Source: Micromonospora echinofusca
Lineage (GTDB): Bacteria; Actinomycetota; Actinomycetes; Mycobacteriales; Micromonosporaceae
NCBI RefSeq assembly: GCF_900091445.1
Contig: NZ_LT607733.1
Location: 6,926,001-6,990,000 of the forward strand
Length of the DNA: 64,000 nucleotides
Direction: 5' to 3'
In this document: positions 15,331-23,395 of the stretch, piece after piece
Layout of the letters: each line of letters opens with the position of its first letter
Numbering within the stretch: the first letter of the stretch is position 1
Program-made: the position numbers and the translations under genes
Notes under the pieces: generated by a model
Databases searched by the model: none
Seen by the model: the letters and a program-made list of their open reading frames with translations, nothing else
Told to the model about the DNA's origin: nothing

Positions 15331-16497
15331 CTAGGGGCGGCGGGCCCAGGTCCAGGCGTAGCCGTCGTCCTCGCAGGCGCTCGCGGCGTCGCAGAGGTCC
15401 AGCGGCCGGAAGGTGTCGACCATGACGGCCAGCTCGTCGAAGAAGTCGGCGCCGATCGAGCGCTCGGCGGCGCCCGGCTGCGGGCCGTGGGTGAAGCCGG
15501 ACGGGTGCAGCGAGATCGAGCCCTGCTCGATGCCCGAGCCGCGCCGGGCCTCGTAGTTGCCGCCGGTGTAGAAGAGCATCTCGTCGGAGTCGACGTTGTG
15601 GTGGTTGTACGGCACCGGGATCGCGTCCGGGTGGTAGTCGACCTTGCGGGGCACGAACGAGCAGATCACGAAGTTGGGGCCCTGGAAGGTCTGGTGCACG
15701 GGCGGCGGCTGGTGGATCCGGCCGGTGATCGGCTCGAAGTCGTGGATGGAGAACGCCCACGGGTACATGTGGCCGTCCCAGCCGACGACGTCGAACGGGT
15801 GGTTGGCGTAGACGTAGCGGGTCCAACCGCGCCGGTGCCGGACCAGCACCTCCACGTCCTCGCCGTCGACCAGCAGCGGCGCGTCCGGCCCCCGGACGTC
15901 ACGCTCGCAGTAGGGCGAGTGCTCCAGGAACTGGCCCCGCACCGAGAGATAGCGCTTGGGTGGACCGATGTGCCCCGCCGCCTCGACGGCGAGCAGCCGG
16001 GTCGGCGCGTCGCCGGTGGGCACCAGCCGGTGGATGGTGGAGGTGGGGATGACGACGTAGTCGCCGGGCACCGCGTCGAGCACGCCGAACGTGGACTCGA
16101 CGCGCAGGGTGCCCGACTCCACGTACAGGCAGTGGTCGCCGGTGGCGTCGCGGAACAGCGGGGACGGCCGGTCCGCCAGCACGTACGCGATCCGCACGTC
16201 GTCGTTGGCGAGCAGGTACTGCCGGCCGAGCACGGGGTCGGCGCCGGTGCCGTCGAGCTTGTGGGTGCGCAGGTGCCGGGGCTTGAGCGGCAGGTTCGGC
16301 ACCCGGGTGAACGCCGGCGGGGTGAACTCCTCGGCCGCGACGATCGCGGTCGGCGCGTGCCGGTGGTAGAGCAGGGACGAGTCGGAGGAGAAGCCCTCCT
16401 GGCCCATCAGCTCCTCGGCGTAGAGGCTGCCGTCGGGCTGGCGGAACTGGGTGTGGCGCTTGCGCGGCACCTCGCCGACGCTGCGGTAGTACGGCAT
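15331..16497 (-). CDS. hmgA: Homogentisate 1,2-dioxygenase
   Basis: 388 residues from ATG 16497, chosen because GGGAGGCG precedes it; the frame extends upstream without a better site. It is a cytoplasmic Fe(II) cupin enzyme that opens homogentisate to maleylacetoacetate in tyrosine/phenylalanine degradation. Iron-ligand motifs are visible in HHNVDSDEMLFY (His and Glu) and HPSGFTHGP (His). MPYYRSVGEVPRKRHTQFR is the typical actinobacterial N-terminus. It is divergent from an operon ending in fumarylacetoacetase, which acts downstream in the same route, with a palindrome in the shared promoter region. Confidence 0.93.
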   Translation of the reverse strand: MPYYRSVGEVPRKRHTQFRQPDGSLYAEELMGQEGFSSDSSLLYHRHAPTAIVAAEEFTPPAFTRVPNLPLKPRHLRTHKLDGTGADPVLGRQYLLANDDVRIAYVLADRPSPLFRDATGDHCLYVESGTLRVESTFGVLDAVPGDYVVIPTSTIHRLVPTGDAPTRLLAVEAAGHIGPPKRYLSVRGQFLEHSPYCERDVRGPDAPLLVDGEDVEVLVRHRRGWTRYVYANHPFDVVGWDGHMYPWAFSIHDFEPITGRIHQPPPVHQTFQGPNFVICSFVPRKVDYHPDAIPVPYNHHNVDSDEMLFYTGGNYEARRGSGIEQGSISLHPSGFTHGPQPGAAERSIGADFFDELAVMVDTFRPLDLCDAASACEDDGYAWTWARRP

Positions 16498-16533
16498 CTC
16501 GCCTCCCGGTTCGTCCCGTTCACCGATCCAACG

Positions 16534-16552
16534 GCGTCCGATAATCGGACGC
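16534..16552. promoter_or_regulatory. 19-bp palindromic operator in the hmgA/fah divergent promoter
   Basis: GCGTCCGAT-A-ATCGGACGC is a perfect palindrome with 9-bp arms and a 1-bp centre. It lies immediately before the -35 element of the rightward promoter (16555) and between the divergent genes, an ideal site for one regulator to control both. The regulator is not identifiable from the window. Confidence 0.65.
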
Positions 16553-16554
16553 TG

Positions 16555-16584
16555 TTGTCCGTTCCTTGTAGCGTCCCGTACATT
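16555..16584 (+). promoter_or_regulatory. Promoter of the unknown-fah operon, apparently leaderless
   Basis: TTGTCC (16555-16560) and TACATT (16579-16584) are separated by 18 bp. The GTG start at 16593 lies only 8 bases after the -10, so transcription would begin at or next to the start codon. There is no Shine-Dalgarno sequence, which supports a leaderless mRNA. Confidence 0.5.
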
Positions 16585-16592
16585 CTTGTCTC

Positions 16593-17465
16593 GTGTCAAC
16601 GCAGGTGCCCGCGCTTCTCGACGGCCTCGTCGACGACGCCGCCGTCTTCCCGCCCGGCAGCGCGTCGCTGCCCGACGCCGTCGCCGCGCACCGGCGGCAC
16701 CGCACCGCCTGGTACGCGGACCTGGTCGGCCCGCTCCTGGTGCCGGCCACCAGGCTGCCCGAGCTGGCGGGCCTGCTCGGCGCCGACGAGCGGATCGCCG
16801 TCGGGGTGATCGGCGACGTGCCGCTCGACCGGCTCGACGAGGTGCCCGCCACGGCCGACCCGCGCGTCCGCGTACGTCAGGTGGAGGCGGCGGTCGCCAG
16901 GCGAGGCGAGGACCCGCTGCCCGGCCTGACCGAGCTCGTGGCCCTGGCCCGCCGGGCCGGCGCCGGCCCGGCCCCCCTCGACGCCGTCTACGCCGAGCTG
17001 CCGCTCACGTTCGGGCTCATGGGGGCGCTGGACGCGCTCGCCGCCGCCCGCGCCGACGGCGTGCCGGTCGCCGCGAAGTTCCGCACCGGCGGGCTGGCCG
17101 CCGAGCTGTTCCCCACCCCGGCGGAGCTGGCCGCCGTGATCTGCGCCTGCCGGGACCGGGACCTGCCGTTCAAGCTGACCGCCGGGCTGCACCAGGCGGT
17201 GCGGCACCTCGATTCGGAGACCGGCTTCACCCACCACGGCTTCGTCAACGTGCTGGCGGCGACGCTGGCCGCCGCCGGGGGCGCCCCGGTGGCCCGGGTC
17301 GCCGAGCTGCTCACCGCGGCCGACCCGCGCCCGCTCGTGCAGTACGCCGAGGCGGGACTCGCCGAGCCGCGCCCGCTGTGGATCGGCTTCGGCTCGTGCA
17401 GCATCCTGGAACCACTGACCGATCTGATCCGGCTGGGGCTGGTGAACGGGGGCTTCGACGCATGA
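16593..17465 (+). CDS. Conserved-type hypothetical protein coupled to fumarylacetoacetase
   Basis: 290 residues of no named family that I can assign. Alternating hydrophobic strands and helices suggest an alpha/beta, possibly TIM-barrel-like, fold: DGVPVAAKFRTGGLAAELFP, LPFKLTAGLHQAVRHLD, ETGFTHHGFVNVLAATLAAA, and RPLWIGFGSCSILEPL. Conserved-looking Lys, Arg, His-His and Cys residues could be catalytic. There is no signal peptide. The stop overlaps the start of fahA (ATGA), so the two are translationally coupled, and the operon is divergent from hmgA. Maleylacetoacetate isomerase, the missing step between HmgA and FahA, is not visible in the window. This protein could supply a related function, but that is inference. 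Confidence 0.75.
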   Translation: MSTQVPALLDGLVDDAAVFPPGSASLPDAVAAHRRHRTAWYADLVGPLLVPATRLPELAGLLGADERIAVGVIGDVPLDRLDEVPATADPRVRVRQVEAAVARRGEDPLPGLTELVALARRAGAGPAPLDAVYAELPLTFGLMGALDALAAARADGVPVAAKFRTGGLAAELFPTPAELAAVICACRDRDLPFKLTAGLHQAVRHLDSETGFTHHGFVNVLAATLAAAGGAPVARVAELLTAADPRPLVQYAEAGLAEPRPLWIGFGSCSILEPLTDLIRLGLVNGGFDA

Positions 17466-18661
17466 CGTGGGTGACGGGTGCCGACGGTTCGCCGTACGGG
17501 GTGGCCAACCTGCCGTACGGGGTGTTCCGCCGGGCGGAGGGCGCGCCGCGCGTCGGCGTACGCATCGGCGACTTCGTGCTCGACCTGGCCGGCGCGGAGG
17601 AGGCCGGTCTGGTGCTGGCCGCCGGGGCGCTGGGGCGGCCCACCCTCAACGACTTCATGGCGCTCGGACGCCCACAGTGGACGGCCGTCCGGCAGCGGGT
17701 GACCGAGCTGCTCACCGACGCCGCGCACCGGGCGGCGGTGGAGCCGCTGCTCGTGCCGCTGGCCGAGGCGCGGATGCAGCTGCCGTTCGAGGTGGCCGAC
17801 TACGTCGACTTCTACTCCTCCGAGCACCACGCGTCCAACGTGGGCCAGATCTTCCGCCCCGGCCAGCCGCCCCTGCTGCCCAACTGGAAGCACCTGCCGA
17901 TCGGCTACCACGGCCGGGCCGGCACGGTCGTCGTCTCCGGCACCCCCGTGGTGCGGCCGAGCGGGCAGCGGGCCACCCCGCAGGGGCCGGTCACCGGCCC
18001 GTCCGTACGCCTCGACATCGAGGCCGAGGTCGGCTTCGTGGTCGGCGTGCCCAGCCCGCTGGGCGACCGGGTCCCGGCCGACGACTTCGCCGACCACGTC
18101 TTCGGCGTCGTGCTGGTCAACGACTGGTCGGCCCGCGACATCCAGGCCTGGGAGTACCAGCCCCTCGGCCCGTTCCTGGGCAAGTCCTTCGCCACCTCGG
18201 TCTCGGCCTGGGTGACGCCGCTGGACGCGCTGGGCGACGCCTTCGTGCCCGCCCCCGAGCAGGACCCGCCGGTCGCCGACTACCTGTGCGACGTGCCGCA
18301 CCTCGGGCTGGACCTGCGCCTGGCGGTGCGGTGGAACGGGGAGCGGGTCAGCGAGCCGCCGTTCGCCACCATGTACTGGACGCCGGCCCAGCAGTTGGCC
18401 CACCTCACCGTGAACGGCGCCTCGCTGCGTACCGGCGACCTCTACGCCTCGGGCACCGTCTCCGGGCCCGAGCGGGGCCAGGTCGGCTCGTTCCTGGAAC
18501 TCACCTGGGGCGGGACCGAGCCGGTGAAGTTCGCCGACGGCGGGACGCGCACCTTCCTGGAGGACGGCGACACCGTCACGATCACCGCCACCGCGCCCGG
18601 CCCGGACGGCACCACCATCGCCCTGGGCGAGGTGACCGGGAAGGTCGTCGCCGCCCGCTGA
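17462..18661 (+). CDS. fahA: Fumarylacetoacetase
   Basis: 399 residues. It hydrolyses fumarylacetoacetate to fumarate and acetoacetate, the last step of tyrosine degradation. Family blocks are present in order: ADYVDFYSSEHHASNVGQIF, RLDIEAEVGFVVGVP, VLVNDWSARDIQAWEYQPLG, FLGKSFATSVSAWVTPLDAL, and the C-terminal EDGDTVTITATAPG. Asp, Glu and Asp/Lys residues in these blocks hold the metal and catalytic dyad. The ATG overlaps the upstream stop by four bases (ATGA). A 16-bp terminator hairpin follows the gene. Confidence 0.95.
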   Translation: MTWVTGADGSPYGVANLPYGVFRRAEGAPRVGVRIGDFVLDLAGAEEAGLVLAAGALGRPTLNDFMALGRPQWTAVRQRVTELLTDAAHRAAVEPLLVPLAEARMQLPFEVADYVDFYSSEHHASNVGQIFRPGQPPLLPNWKHLPIGYHGRAGTVVVSGTPVVRPSGQRATPQGPVTGPSVRLDIEAEVGFVVGVPSPLGDRVPADDFADHVFGVVLVNDWSARDIQAWEYQPLGPFLGKSFATSVSAWVTPLDALGDAFVPAPEQDPPVADYLCDVPHLGLDLRLAVRWNGERVSEPPFATMYWTPAQQLAHLTVNGASLRTGDLYASGTVSGPERGQVGSFLELTWGGTEPVKFADGGTRTFLEDGDTVTITATAPGPDGTTIALGEVTGKVVAAR

Positions 18662-18680
18662 CCCGCCTTCCGATCATCGC

Positions 18681-18717
18681 CGGTCCCCGGTCGCACCAAC
18701 TGTGCGACCGGGGACCG
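18681..18717 (+). terminator. Strong hairpin terminator after fahA
   Basis: A perfect 16-bp inverted repeat (18681-18696 with 18702-18717) around a 5-nt loop lies 20 bp after the fahA stop codon. It is GC-rich without a T-tract, typical of actinomycete terminators. Confidence 0.8.
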
Positions 18718-18839
18718 CGTCTTCCGCGTTGATCGTCGCGGATTCCGTCGCCATGCCGCGCCGGGGCCGGCCCGGACGCCCCCTTCCGGTTCCGGTCCCG
18801 GCCGCCGGTTGGCGCACCGACGACAGGAAGGTGACGACG

Positions 18840-19049
18840 ATGAACGATCTCCCGGGCGCGGTCTGGCGCACCAGCAGCCGCTCCAACGACCAGGGTCTCT
18901 GCGTGGAGGTGGCGGACAACCTGGTCGACGCCCTCGGCGTGGTGGGCGTACGTGACTCGAAGGACCAGGCGGGCCCCACGCTGGCGGTCAGCCCGCCGGG
19001 GTGGACGGCCTTCGTCGGCGCGATCCGGGCCGGCCGGTTCGGTCGCTGA
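18840..19049 (+). CDS. DUF397 domain protein
   Basis: 69 residues. The DUF397 pattern is clear: GAVWRTSSRSNDQGLCVEVADN, then VGVRDSKDQAGPTLAVSPPGWTAFV. Start ATG 18840 has AGGAAGG eight bases upstream. In actinomycetes these small proteins usually sit next to an Xre-type helix-turn-helix regulator and act with it. No such partner is present here, so this copy is an orphan within the window. Confidence 0.88.
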   Translation: MNDLPGAVWRTSSRSNDQGLCVEVADNLVDALGVVGVRDSKDQAGPTLAVSPPGWTAFVGAIRAGRFGR

Positions 19050-19148
19050 CGCGTCGCCCACGATCGGGGCTCCCGGCGGTGTGAAAATTCCGCTCCGGGG
19101 CCCCGATCCCCGCTCACCCGGCGTACCGTCGAGGCCACGGGAGGTGGC

Positions 19149-19622
19149 ATGTCGACGGTCGCGGTCACGGAGTTCGTGGAGGCGCACGACGTCGACCTCT
19201 GGCGGCTGCTGACCGACCTGACCGCCCGCACCCGGCGCTTCACCGGCCCGGTGGAGGTGCTCACCCCCGGCCCGTTCGGCCTGGGCACCGCGTGGCGGGA
19301 GACCCGTTCCCAGCCCGACGGCACCGCGCTGCTCGAGGAGTTCGTCGTCATCGAGGCCGAGCCGCCCCGACGGCTGGTGCTCGGCTCGCGGGGCGCCGGC
19401 GTTGACTACCGGATCACCTGGACGCTGCGCCCGGTCGAGCGGCGGCGCCGGGGCTGCACCGCCGTCACCGTCGAGCAGGAGGCGGTGCCGACCGCCCCGT
19501 ACGGTCGGGTGGTGGCCCTGCTGCTCGGCGGGCTGGCGGCCCGGGCGGTCGAACGCGCGCTGCGGCAGGACCTCGCCGACCTGGCCGCCGCGGCGGCCAC
19601 CGGCGCGACCGAGGCGGCCTGA
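19149..19622 (+). CDS. SRPBCC (START/polyketide cyclase-like) family protein
   Basis: 157 residues. The N-terminal VTEFVEAHDVDLWRLLTDLTART, the central LGTAWRETR and the strands VIEAEPPRRLVLGSR and DYRITWTLRP fit the helix-grip SRPBCC fold, which binds hydrophobic ligands in a cavity. A C-terminal helix (VERALRQDLADLAAAAA) closes the fold. GGGAGGTGGC precedes the ATG. The substrate is unknown. The neighbours (DUF397, PQQ-propeller protein) give no functional hint. Confidence 0.75.
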   Translation: MSTVAVTEFVEAHDVDLWRLLTDLTARTRRFTGPVEVLTPGPFGLGTAWRETRSQPDGTALLEEFVVIEAEPPRRLVLGSRGAGVDYRITWTLRPVERRRRGCTAVTVEQEAVPTAPYGRVVALLLGGLAARAVERALRQDLADLAAAAATGATEAA

Positions 19623-19769
19623 GGCGCACGTCGGGGCACCGGTGCGCGGCGGGCGGGCGCCGGCCGTGCCGCGCGTACGCCGACGGCCACCGCCGGAGCA
19701 CCCGCCCGCCGGCGACCTGACCGGGCCCTGACCGGCCCCGCTGGGTAGGGTGCCGGGCGGAGGTGCGGC

Positions 19770-21056
19770 ATGGGGTTCCCGAACGGCCGGCGGCGGATCG
19801 CGGTGGCGGTCGCGGCGCTGCTCGCCACCGTCGCCGTCGCGGCGACGGTCTACCGGGTGCTCGCCCCCGCGGAGGTCGTCACGCCCGCCCGGGCCGGGTA
19901 TCCGCCGGCCGCGTCTCCCACCGTCGGTGTGGTCGGCCGGCTCCCCGTCGCCCCGCTCGTCGTGGACGGGCGGCTACGGGTCTACGCGGCCCACCGCCAG
20001 GTCTACGCCGACCGGCCGGCCGACGGGCGGTACCGGACGACCCCGTACTGGTCGTACCGCCGCTGGCCGGCGACGCTCGACGGGGTCGTGGCGAGCGGGA
20101 CGACGGTGGTCACCCGCTGGTCCGACGGGCGGCTGGTGGCGCTCGACGCGCGGACGGGCCGGGTCGCCTGGCGGGCGGACGGGCCGGCGCCGGCCGGGGA
20201 GCGGACGGTCCGGCGCACCGGCGCGGCGACGGTCTGGGATCCCCGGGGGCTCCTCGTGGCCCGGGGGTCCGACGGCCGGCAGGCGGTGGTGGCGGCCGGG
20301 GCGGAGCGGATGAGTGCCGTGGATCTGGCCGACGGCCGCGAACTGTGGCAGTCCCACCTCACGGTCACGGTGCCGCCGGGGGACGCCGACGCGTTCGCCG
20401 GGTGCCGGGACGCGCTCGGCGCGACCGGGTCGGGACAGGTGATGATCGTCGACTCCTGCGCGGGCCCGGCGGTGGTGGAGTTCCGCGACGCCGTGACCGG
20501 GGCGGTGGGCCTGCGCTGGCGTCCGCCGGACGCCGGTGACGAGCTGGTGGCGACCCCGGTGGGCTGCGGCACCGGCCGGACGGGGTGCACCGGGCTGCGG
20601 ACGGCCGGGCCGGGCGACGAGCCGGGGCGGGGCTGGCTGCTCGGTGCCGGTGCGCCGGTCGCGGCCCCGGCCCTGGACCGGCCGGACGCCGAACTCGTCG
20701 GCGGCACGGCGGTGGCCGTCGTCGACGGGGTGCCGGTCGGCCGGTCGGCGCGTACGGGCGCGGAACTGTGGCGCCGGGTCGGCCTGCCGCCGGTGCGGCT
20801 GCTCGCCGTGCAGCCCGACCGGGTGCACCTGCTGACGGAGACGAACGACCTGGTGACGCTGGACCCGGCGACGGGGGCGCAGCGGTCCTTCTTCGCGCTC
20901 AACGTGGGCTCGGACGGCATCGGCTGGGCACCCGGCGCGGCGTACGCGGCCGACGGGTTCGTGGCCGTGGAGCGGCTTCGCAAGCCCGTCGACCCGACCG
21001 GTGACGACCGGCGCTACTACCTGACCTCGGAGCCGCTCATCCTCGCCGCGACGTGA
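19770..21056 (+). CDS. PQQ-like beta-propeller protein, membrane-anchored
   Basis: 428 residues. One N-terminal hydrophobic segment (IAVAVAALLATVAVAATVYRVL, about 10-31) acts as an anchor or uncleaved signal. The rest carries repeated blade motifs of the PQQ-binding-like type (LVALDARTGRVAWRADG, MSAVDLADGRELWQSH, VTLDPATGAQRSFF). GGAGG precedes the ATG. A second protein of similar design lies at 28208-29638. The fold usually mediates protein or ligand binding outside the membrane. No dehydrogenase cofactor site is evident, so an enzyme role is doubtful. Confidence 0.75.
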   Translation: MGFPNGRRRIAVAVAALLATVAVAATVYRVLAPAEVVTPARAGYPPAASPTVGVVGRLPVAPLVVDGRLRVYAAHRQVYADRPADGRYRTTPYWSYRRWPATLDGVVASGTTVVTRWSDGRLVALDARTGRVAWRADGPAPAGERTVRRTGAATVWDPRGLLVARGSDGRQAVVAAGAERMSAVDLADGRELWQSHLTVTVPPGDADAFAGCRDALGATGSGQVMIVDSCAGPAVVEFRDAVTGAVGLRWRPPDAGDELVATPVGCGTGRTGCTGLRTAGPGDEPGRGWLLGAGAPVAAPALDRPDAELVGGTAVAVVDGVPVGRSARTGAELWRRVGLPPVRLLAVQPDRVHLLTETNDLVTLDPATGAQRSFFALNVGSDGIGWAPGAAYAADGFVAVERLRKPVDPTGDDRRYYLTSEPLILAAT

Positions 21057-21077
21057 AACGCGGGGCGGCGAGGCTGC

Positions 21078-21107
21078 TCGACAAAACGGACATAAGTTAT
21101 TTATAGT
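21078..21107 (+). promoter_or_regulatory. Near-consensus promoter, leaderless, of the secreted WxL-like gene
   Basis: TCGACA (21078-21083) matches TTGACA at five of six positions and TATAGT (21102-21107) matches TATAAT at five of six, with an 18-bp spacer. The GTG start at 21114 is 7 bases beyond the -10, with no Shine-Dalgarno, so the message is predicted to be leaderless. The AT-rich stretch stands out from its surroundings. Confidence 0.7.
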
Positions 21108-21113
21108 CCTAAT

Positions 21114-21647
21114 GTGCGTTTCCTAGCAGCCCTGTTGGGCGCGATCCTGATCCTCGTCACCGCCTCCCCGGCCGACGCCGCGCCGTCCGGCCGGACGGTC
21201 CGGCTGGCCCGGACGGTGGGCGTGGACATCACCGTGCCCGCCTCCGTCGATCTCGGCAGCGGGTTCACCGGCGGCACCATCACCAGGCAGTTGGGCGCGG
21301 TCGAGGTCCGCGACTCGCGCGGCCAGGTCAACCCCAACACCTGGGTCGCCACGGTCTCCGCCACCGTCTTCGTCACCGGCGCCGGCGGAGCGCAGCAGAC
21401 GATCGCGAACGACCGGGTCTCGTACTGGTCCGGGCCGGCGGTGCGGAGCACGGGCGGCGGCATGCTGGTGCCCGGGCAGCCGACCTCCGCGCAGGCGGTG
21501 ACCCTGGACGTCGCCCGCGAGGCGTTCCGCAAGACCGCCGGCAACGGCAACAACATGGTGGCCTGGGTGCCCACCGTCCGGATCGCCATCCCGACCGGCA
21601 TCGTCGGGGGCACCTACCGGGGCACGATCACCCACTCCGTCGCCTGA
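21114..21647 (+). CDS. Secreted WxL-like protein (paralogue 1)
   Basis: 177 residues. It has a signal peptide (MRFLAALLGAILILVTASPADA) with cleavage near ADA-AP. The mature part is a beta-rich domain with ITVPASVDLGSGFTGG, TWVATVSATVFV, SYWSGPA, ARSEAF-like and C-terminal GGTYRGTITHSVA. About half its positions recur in the next gene, so the two are tandem paralogues. The W-x-V/T-x-V pattern and a DUF916-like partner downstream resemble WxL surface-protein loci, which bind the cell wall. That family link is inferred, not proven. Confidence 0.75.
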   Translation: MRFLAALLGAILILVTASPADAAPSGRTVRLARTVGVDITVPASVDLGSGFTGGTITRQLGAVEVRDSRGQVNPNTWVATVSATVFVTGAGGAQQTIANDRVSYWSGPAVRSTGGGMLVPGQPTSAQAVTLDVAREAFRKTAGNGNNMVAWVPTVRIAIPTGIVGGTYRGTITHSVA

Positions 21648-21706
21648 TGGTTGATCTGTCCGGAAAGTGCATCATTGTTCGATCCAGACTGCCTAGCGTG
21701 CATCTC

Positions 21707-22249
21707 ATGAAGAAGCCACTTCTTGCCCTGACCGCCGCCGCGGCCGCCGTGGTGGCCCTGGCGGCGCCCGCCGCGGCCGCGCCCACCGGCGACACCATCG
21801 TCACCTTCACGGTGGCCACGGCCGACCTCAACATCACCGTGCCGGCATCCGTGAACCTCGGCTCCGTCTTCTCCGGCGGCGTCCTCACCGGCGAACTCGG
21901 CACCGTCACGGTCACCGACAGCCGGGCCGCGCTCAACGCCACCTGGACGACCACCGTGTCGGCCAGCTCCTTCTCCACCGGCACCGGCACGCCCGAGGAG
22001 ACCATCTCGCCGGCCCTGGTGGAGTACTGGTCCGGCGGGGCGACCAGCACCACCGGCACCGGCGTGTTCGTGCCGGGGCAACCCACCCAGGCCGAGGCGG
22101 TCAGCATGAGCGTGCCCCGCACCGCCTTCTCGAAGACCTCGGGCAGCGGCAACAACACCGCCAGCTGGGCGCCGAACATCCGCATCGCCGTCCCGGACAC
22201 CGCCGTCGGCGGCACCTACACGGGGGTGATCACCCATTCGGTGGCATGA
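21707..22249 (+). CDS. Secreted WxL-like protein (paralogue 2)
   Basis: 180 residues from ATG 21707, chosen because it begins a textbook signal peptide (MKKPLLALTAAAAAVVALAA, cleavage near AAA-AP). An upstream in-frame GTG at 21647 would add a non-signal tail. The mature domain parallels paralogue 1: ITVPASVNLGSVFSGG, TWTTTVSASSF, VEYWSGGA, FVPGQPTQAEAVSMSVPR and GGTYTGVITHSVA. It is likely surface-associated in the cell wall. The stop codon lies just before the DUF916-like gene, so the two are probably co-expressed. Confidence 0.8.
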   Translation: MKKPLLALTAAAAAVVALAAPAAAAPTGDTIVTFTVATADLNITVPASVNLGSVFSGGVLTGELGTVTVTDSRAALNATWTTTVSASSFSTGTGTPEETISPALVEYWSGGATSTTGTGVFVPGQPTQAEAVSMSVPRTAFSKTSGSGNNTASWAPNIRIAVPDTAVGGTYTGVITHSVA

Positions 22250-22274
22250 CCGGACCCGCGCCCTCGTCCTGGCG

Positions 22275-23348
22275 GTGACCGTCCTGGTCACGGCCGGGGC
22301 GCCGGCGTCGGCCGCGCAGCCCGGACCGGCGGTCGCCGGCCGCCCGCCGGCACTCGCCGAGCCGCAGGTCCCCGAGGCGGACGTCCCGGCGGTCGGGCCG
22401 GCGAGGCGCCCCGGCACGCCCTCGGCGCGGCCGGACCCGAGCGCCCCGTCGACCACGGTCGGGGTACGCCTGCTCGACGCGCCCGTCGAGCGTCGCGACG
22501 ACACCCGGGCGCACAAGTACGTCGTGGACCACGTCCGCCCCGGCACGACGATCAAGCGGCGGATCGTGGTGCAGAACAGTTCGGAGATCCGTCGGAAGGT
22601 CGCCCTCTACGCAGCCGCCGCCGACGTCACGAAGAAGGGGTTCGTCCTCGCCCCGGACCGCACCGAGAACGAGCTGAGCAGCTGGATCGACGTGGAGCCG
22701 CCCGAGGAGGTGCTGGCCCCGGACGAGGAGGCGGAGGTACTGGTCACCATCACCGTGCCGCGCCGGGCCGAGGCCGGCGAGCGGTACGCGGTGATCTGGG
22801 CCGAGGTCGCCGGTGTCGACGACGGGCAGACCGTACGCAACGTCGGCCGGGCCGGGATCCGGGTCTACCTCTCCGTCGGGCCGGGGGGTGAGCCGCCCTC
22901 CGGCTTCGAGATCGGCCCGCTCACCGGCAAGCGGGAGAAGGACGGCACCCCCGTGCTCACCGCCGAGGTGCGCAACACCGGCAGGCGGGCGCTCGACCTG
23001 GCCGGCGACCTGCGGCTCACCGAGGGGCCGGGCGGGCTCTCGGCCGGGCCGGTGAAGGTGGAGGCGGGCACGCTCGCGCTGGACGGCACGACCACCGTAC
23101 GGGTCGTCCTGGACCGCCGGCTCCCGGACGGACCGTGGGCGGCGAAGCTCGATCTGGCCAGCGGCTGGACGAAGCGCTCCGCCACCGGCCGGGTCAGTTT
23201 CGGGCCCGTACCGGTGGCGGCCACCAGCGCTGTCGACCGCTCCGGCCAGGTGCTCACCGGCGGGCTGGCCACCTCGGGGCTGGTCCTGGTGTCGTTCGCG
23301 GTGTACGCGTACCGGCGCCGGGTCCGGCAGCCGGTGGCGACCGCCTGA
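22275..23348 (+). CDS. DUF916-like secreted membrane-anchored protein
   Basis: 357 residues from GTG 22275. Residues 70-210 hold an immunoglobulin-like domain (HVRPGTTIKRRIVVQNSSEIRR, ITVPRRAEAGERYAVIWAEVAG) of the type seen in DUF916 partners of WxL proteins. A second beta domain and a C-terminal transmembrane segment (GLATSGLVLVSFAVYAY) with a basic tail RRRVR follow. The signal peptide is odd: from GTG it lacks a charged n-region. Upstream codons in the same frame (22251-22274) read RTRALVLA, and the only near start is ATT 22236. The real start or a one-base sequence problem remains unresolved. Confidence 0.7.
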   Translation: MTVLVTAGAPASAAQPGPAVAGRPPALAEPQVPEADVPAVGPARRPGTPSARPDPSAPSTTVGVRLLDAPVERRDDTRAHKYVVDHVRPGTTIKRRIVVQNSSEIRRKVALYAAAADVTKKGFVLAPDRTENELSSWIDVEPPEEVLAPDEEAEVLVTITVPRRAEAGERYAVIWAEVAGVDDGQTVRNVGRAGIRVYLSVGPGGEPPSGFEIGPLTGKREKDGTPVLTAEVRNTGRRALDLAGDLRLTEGPGGLSAGPVKVEAGTLALDGTTTVRVVLDRRLPDGPWAAKLDLASGWTKRSATGRVSFGPVPVAATSAVDRSGQVLTGGLATSGLVLVSFAVYAYRRRVRQPVATA

Positions 23349-23351
23349 GCA

Positions 23352-23390
23352 GCCGGTCCGGTCCGCGAGGGGATGGCGGACCGGACCGGC
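23352..23390. terminator. Bidirectional hairpin between the DUF916-like gene and hisC
   Basis: A 15-bp perfect inverted repeat (23352-23366 with 23376-23390, loop of 9) lies between two convergent genes, 4 bp after the first stop and 6 bp before the end of hisC. It probably ends transcription in both directions. Confidence 0.8.
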
Positions 23391-23395
23391 ACCCC

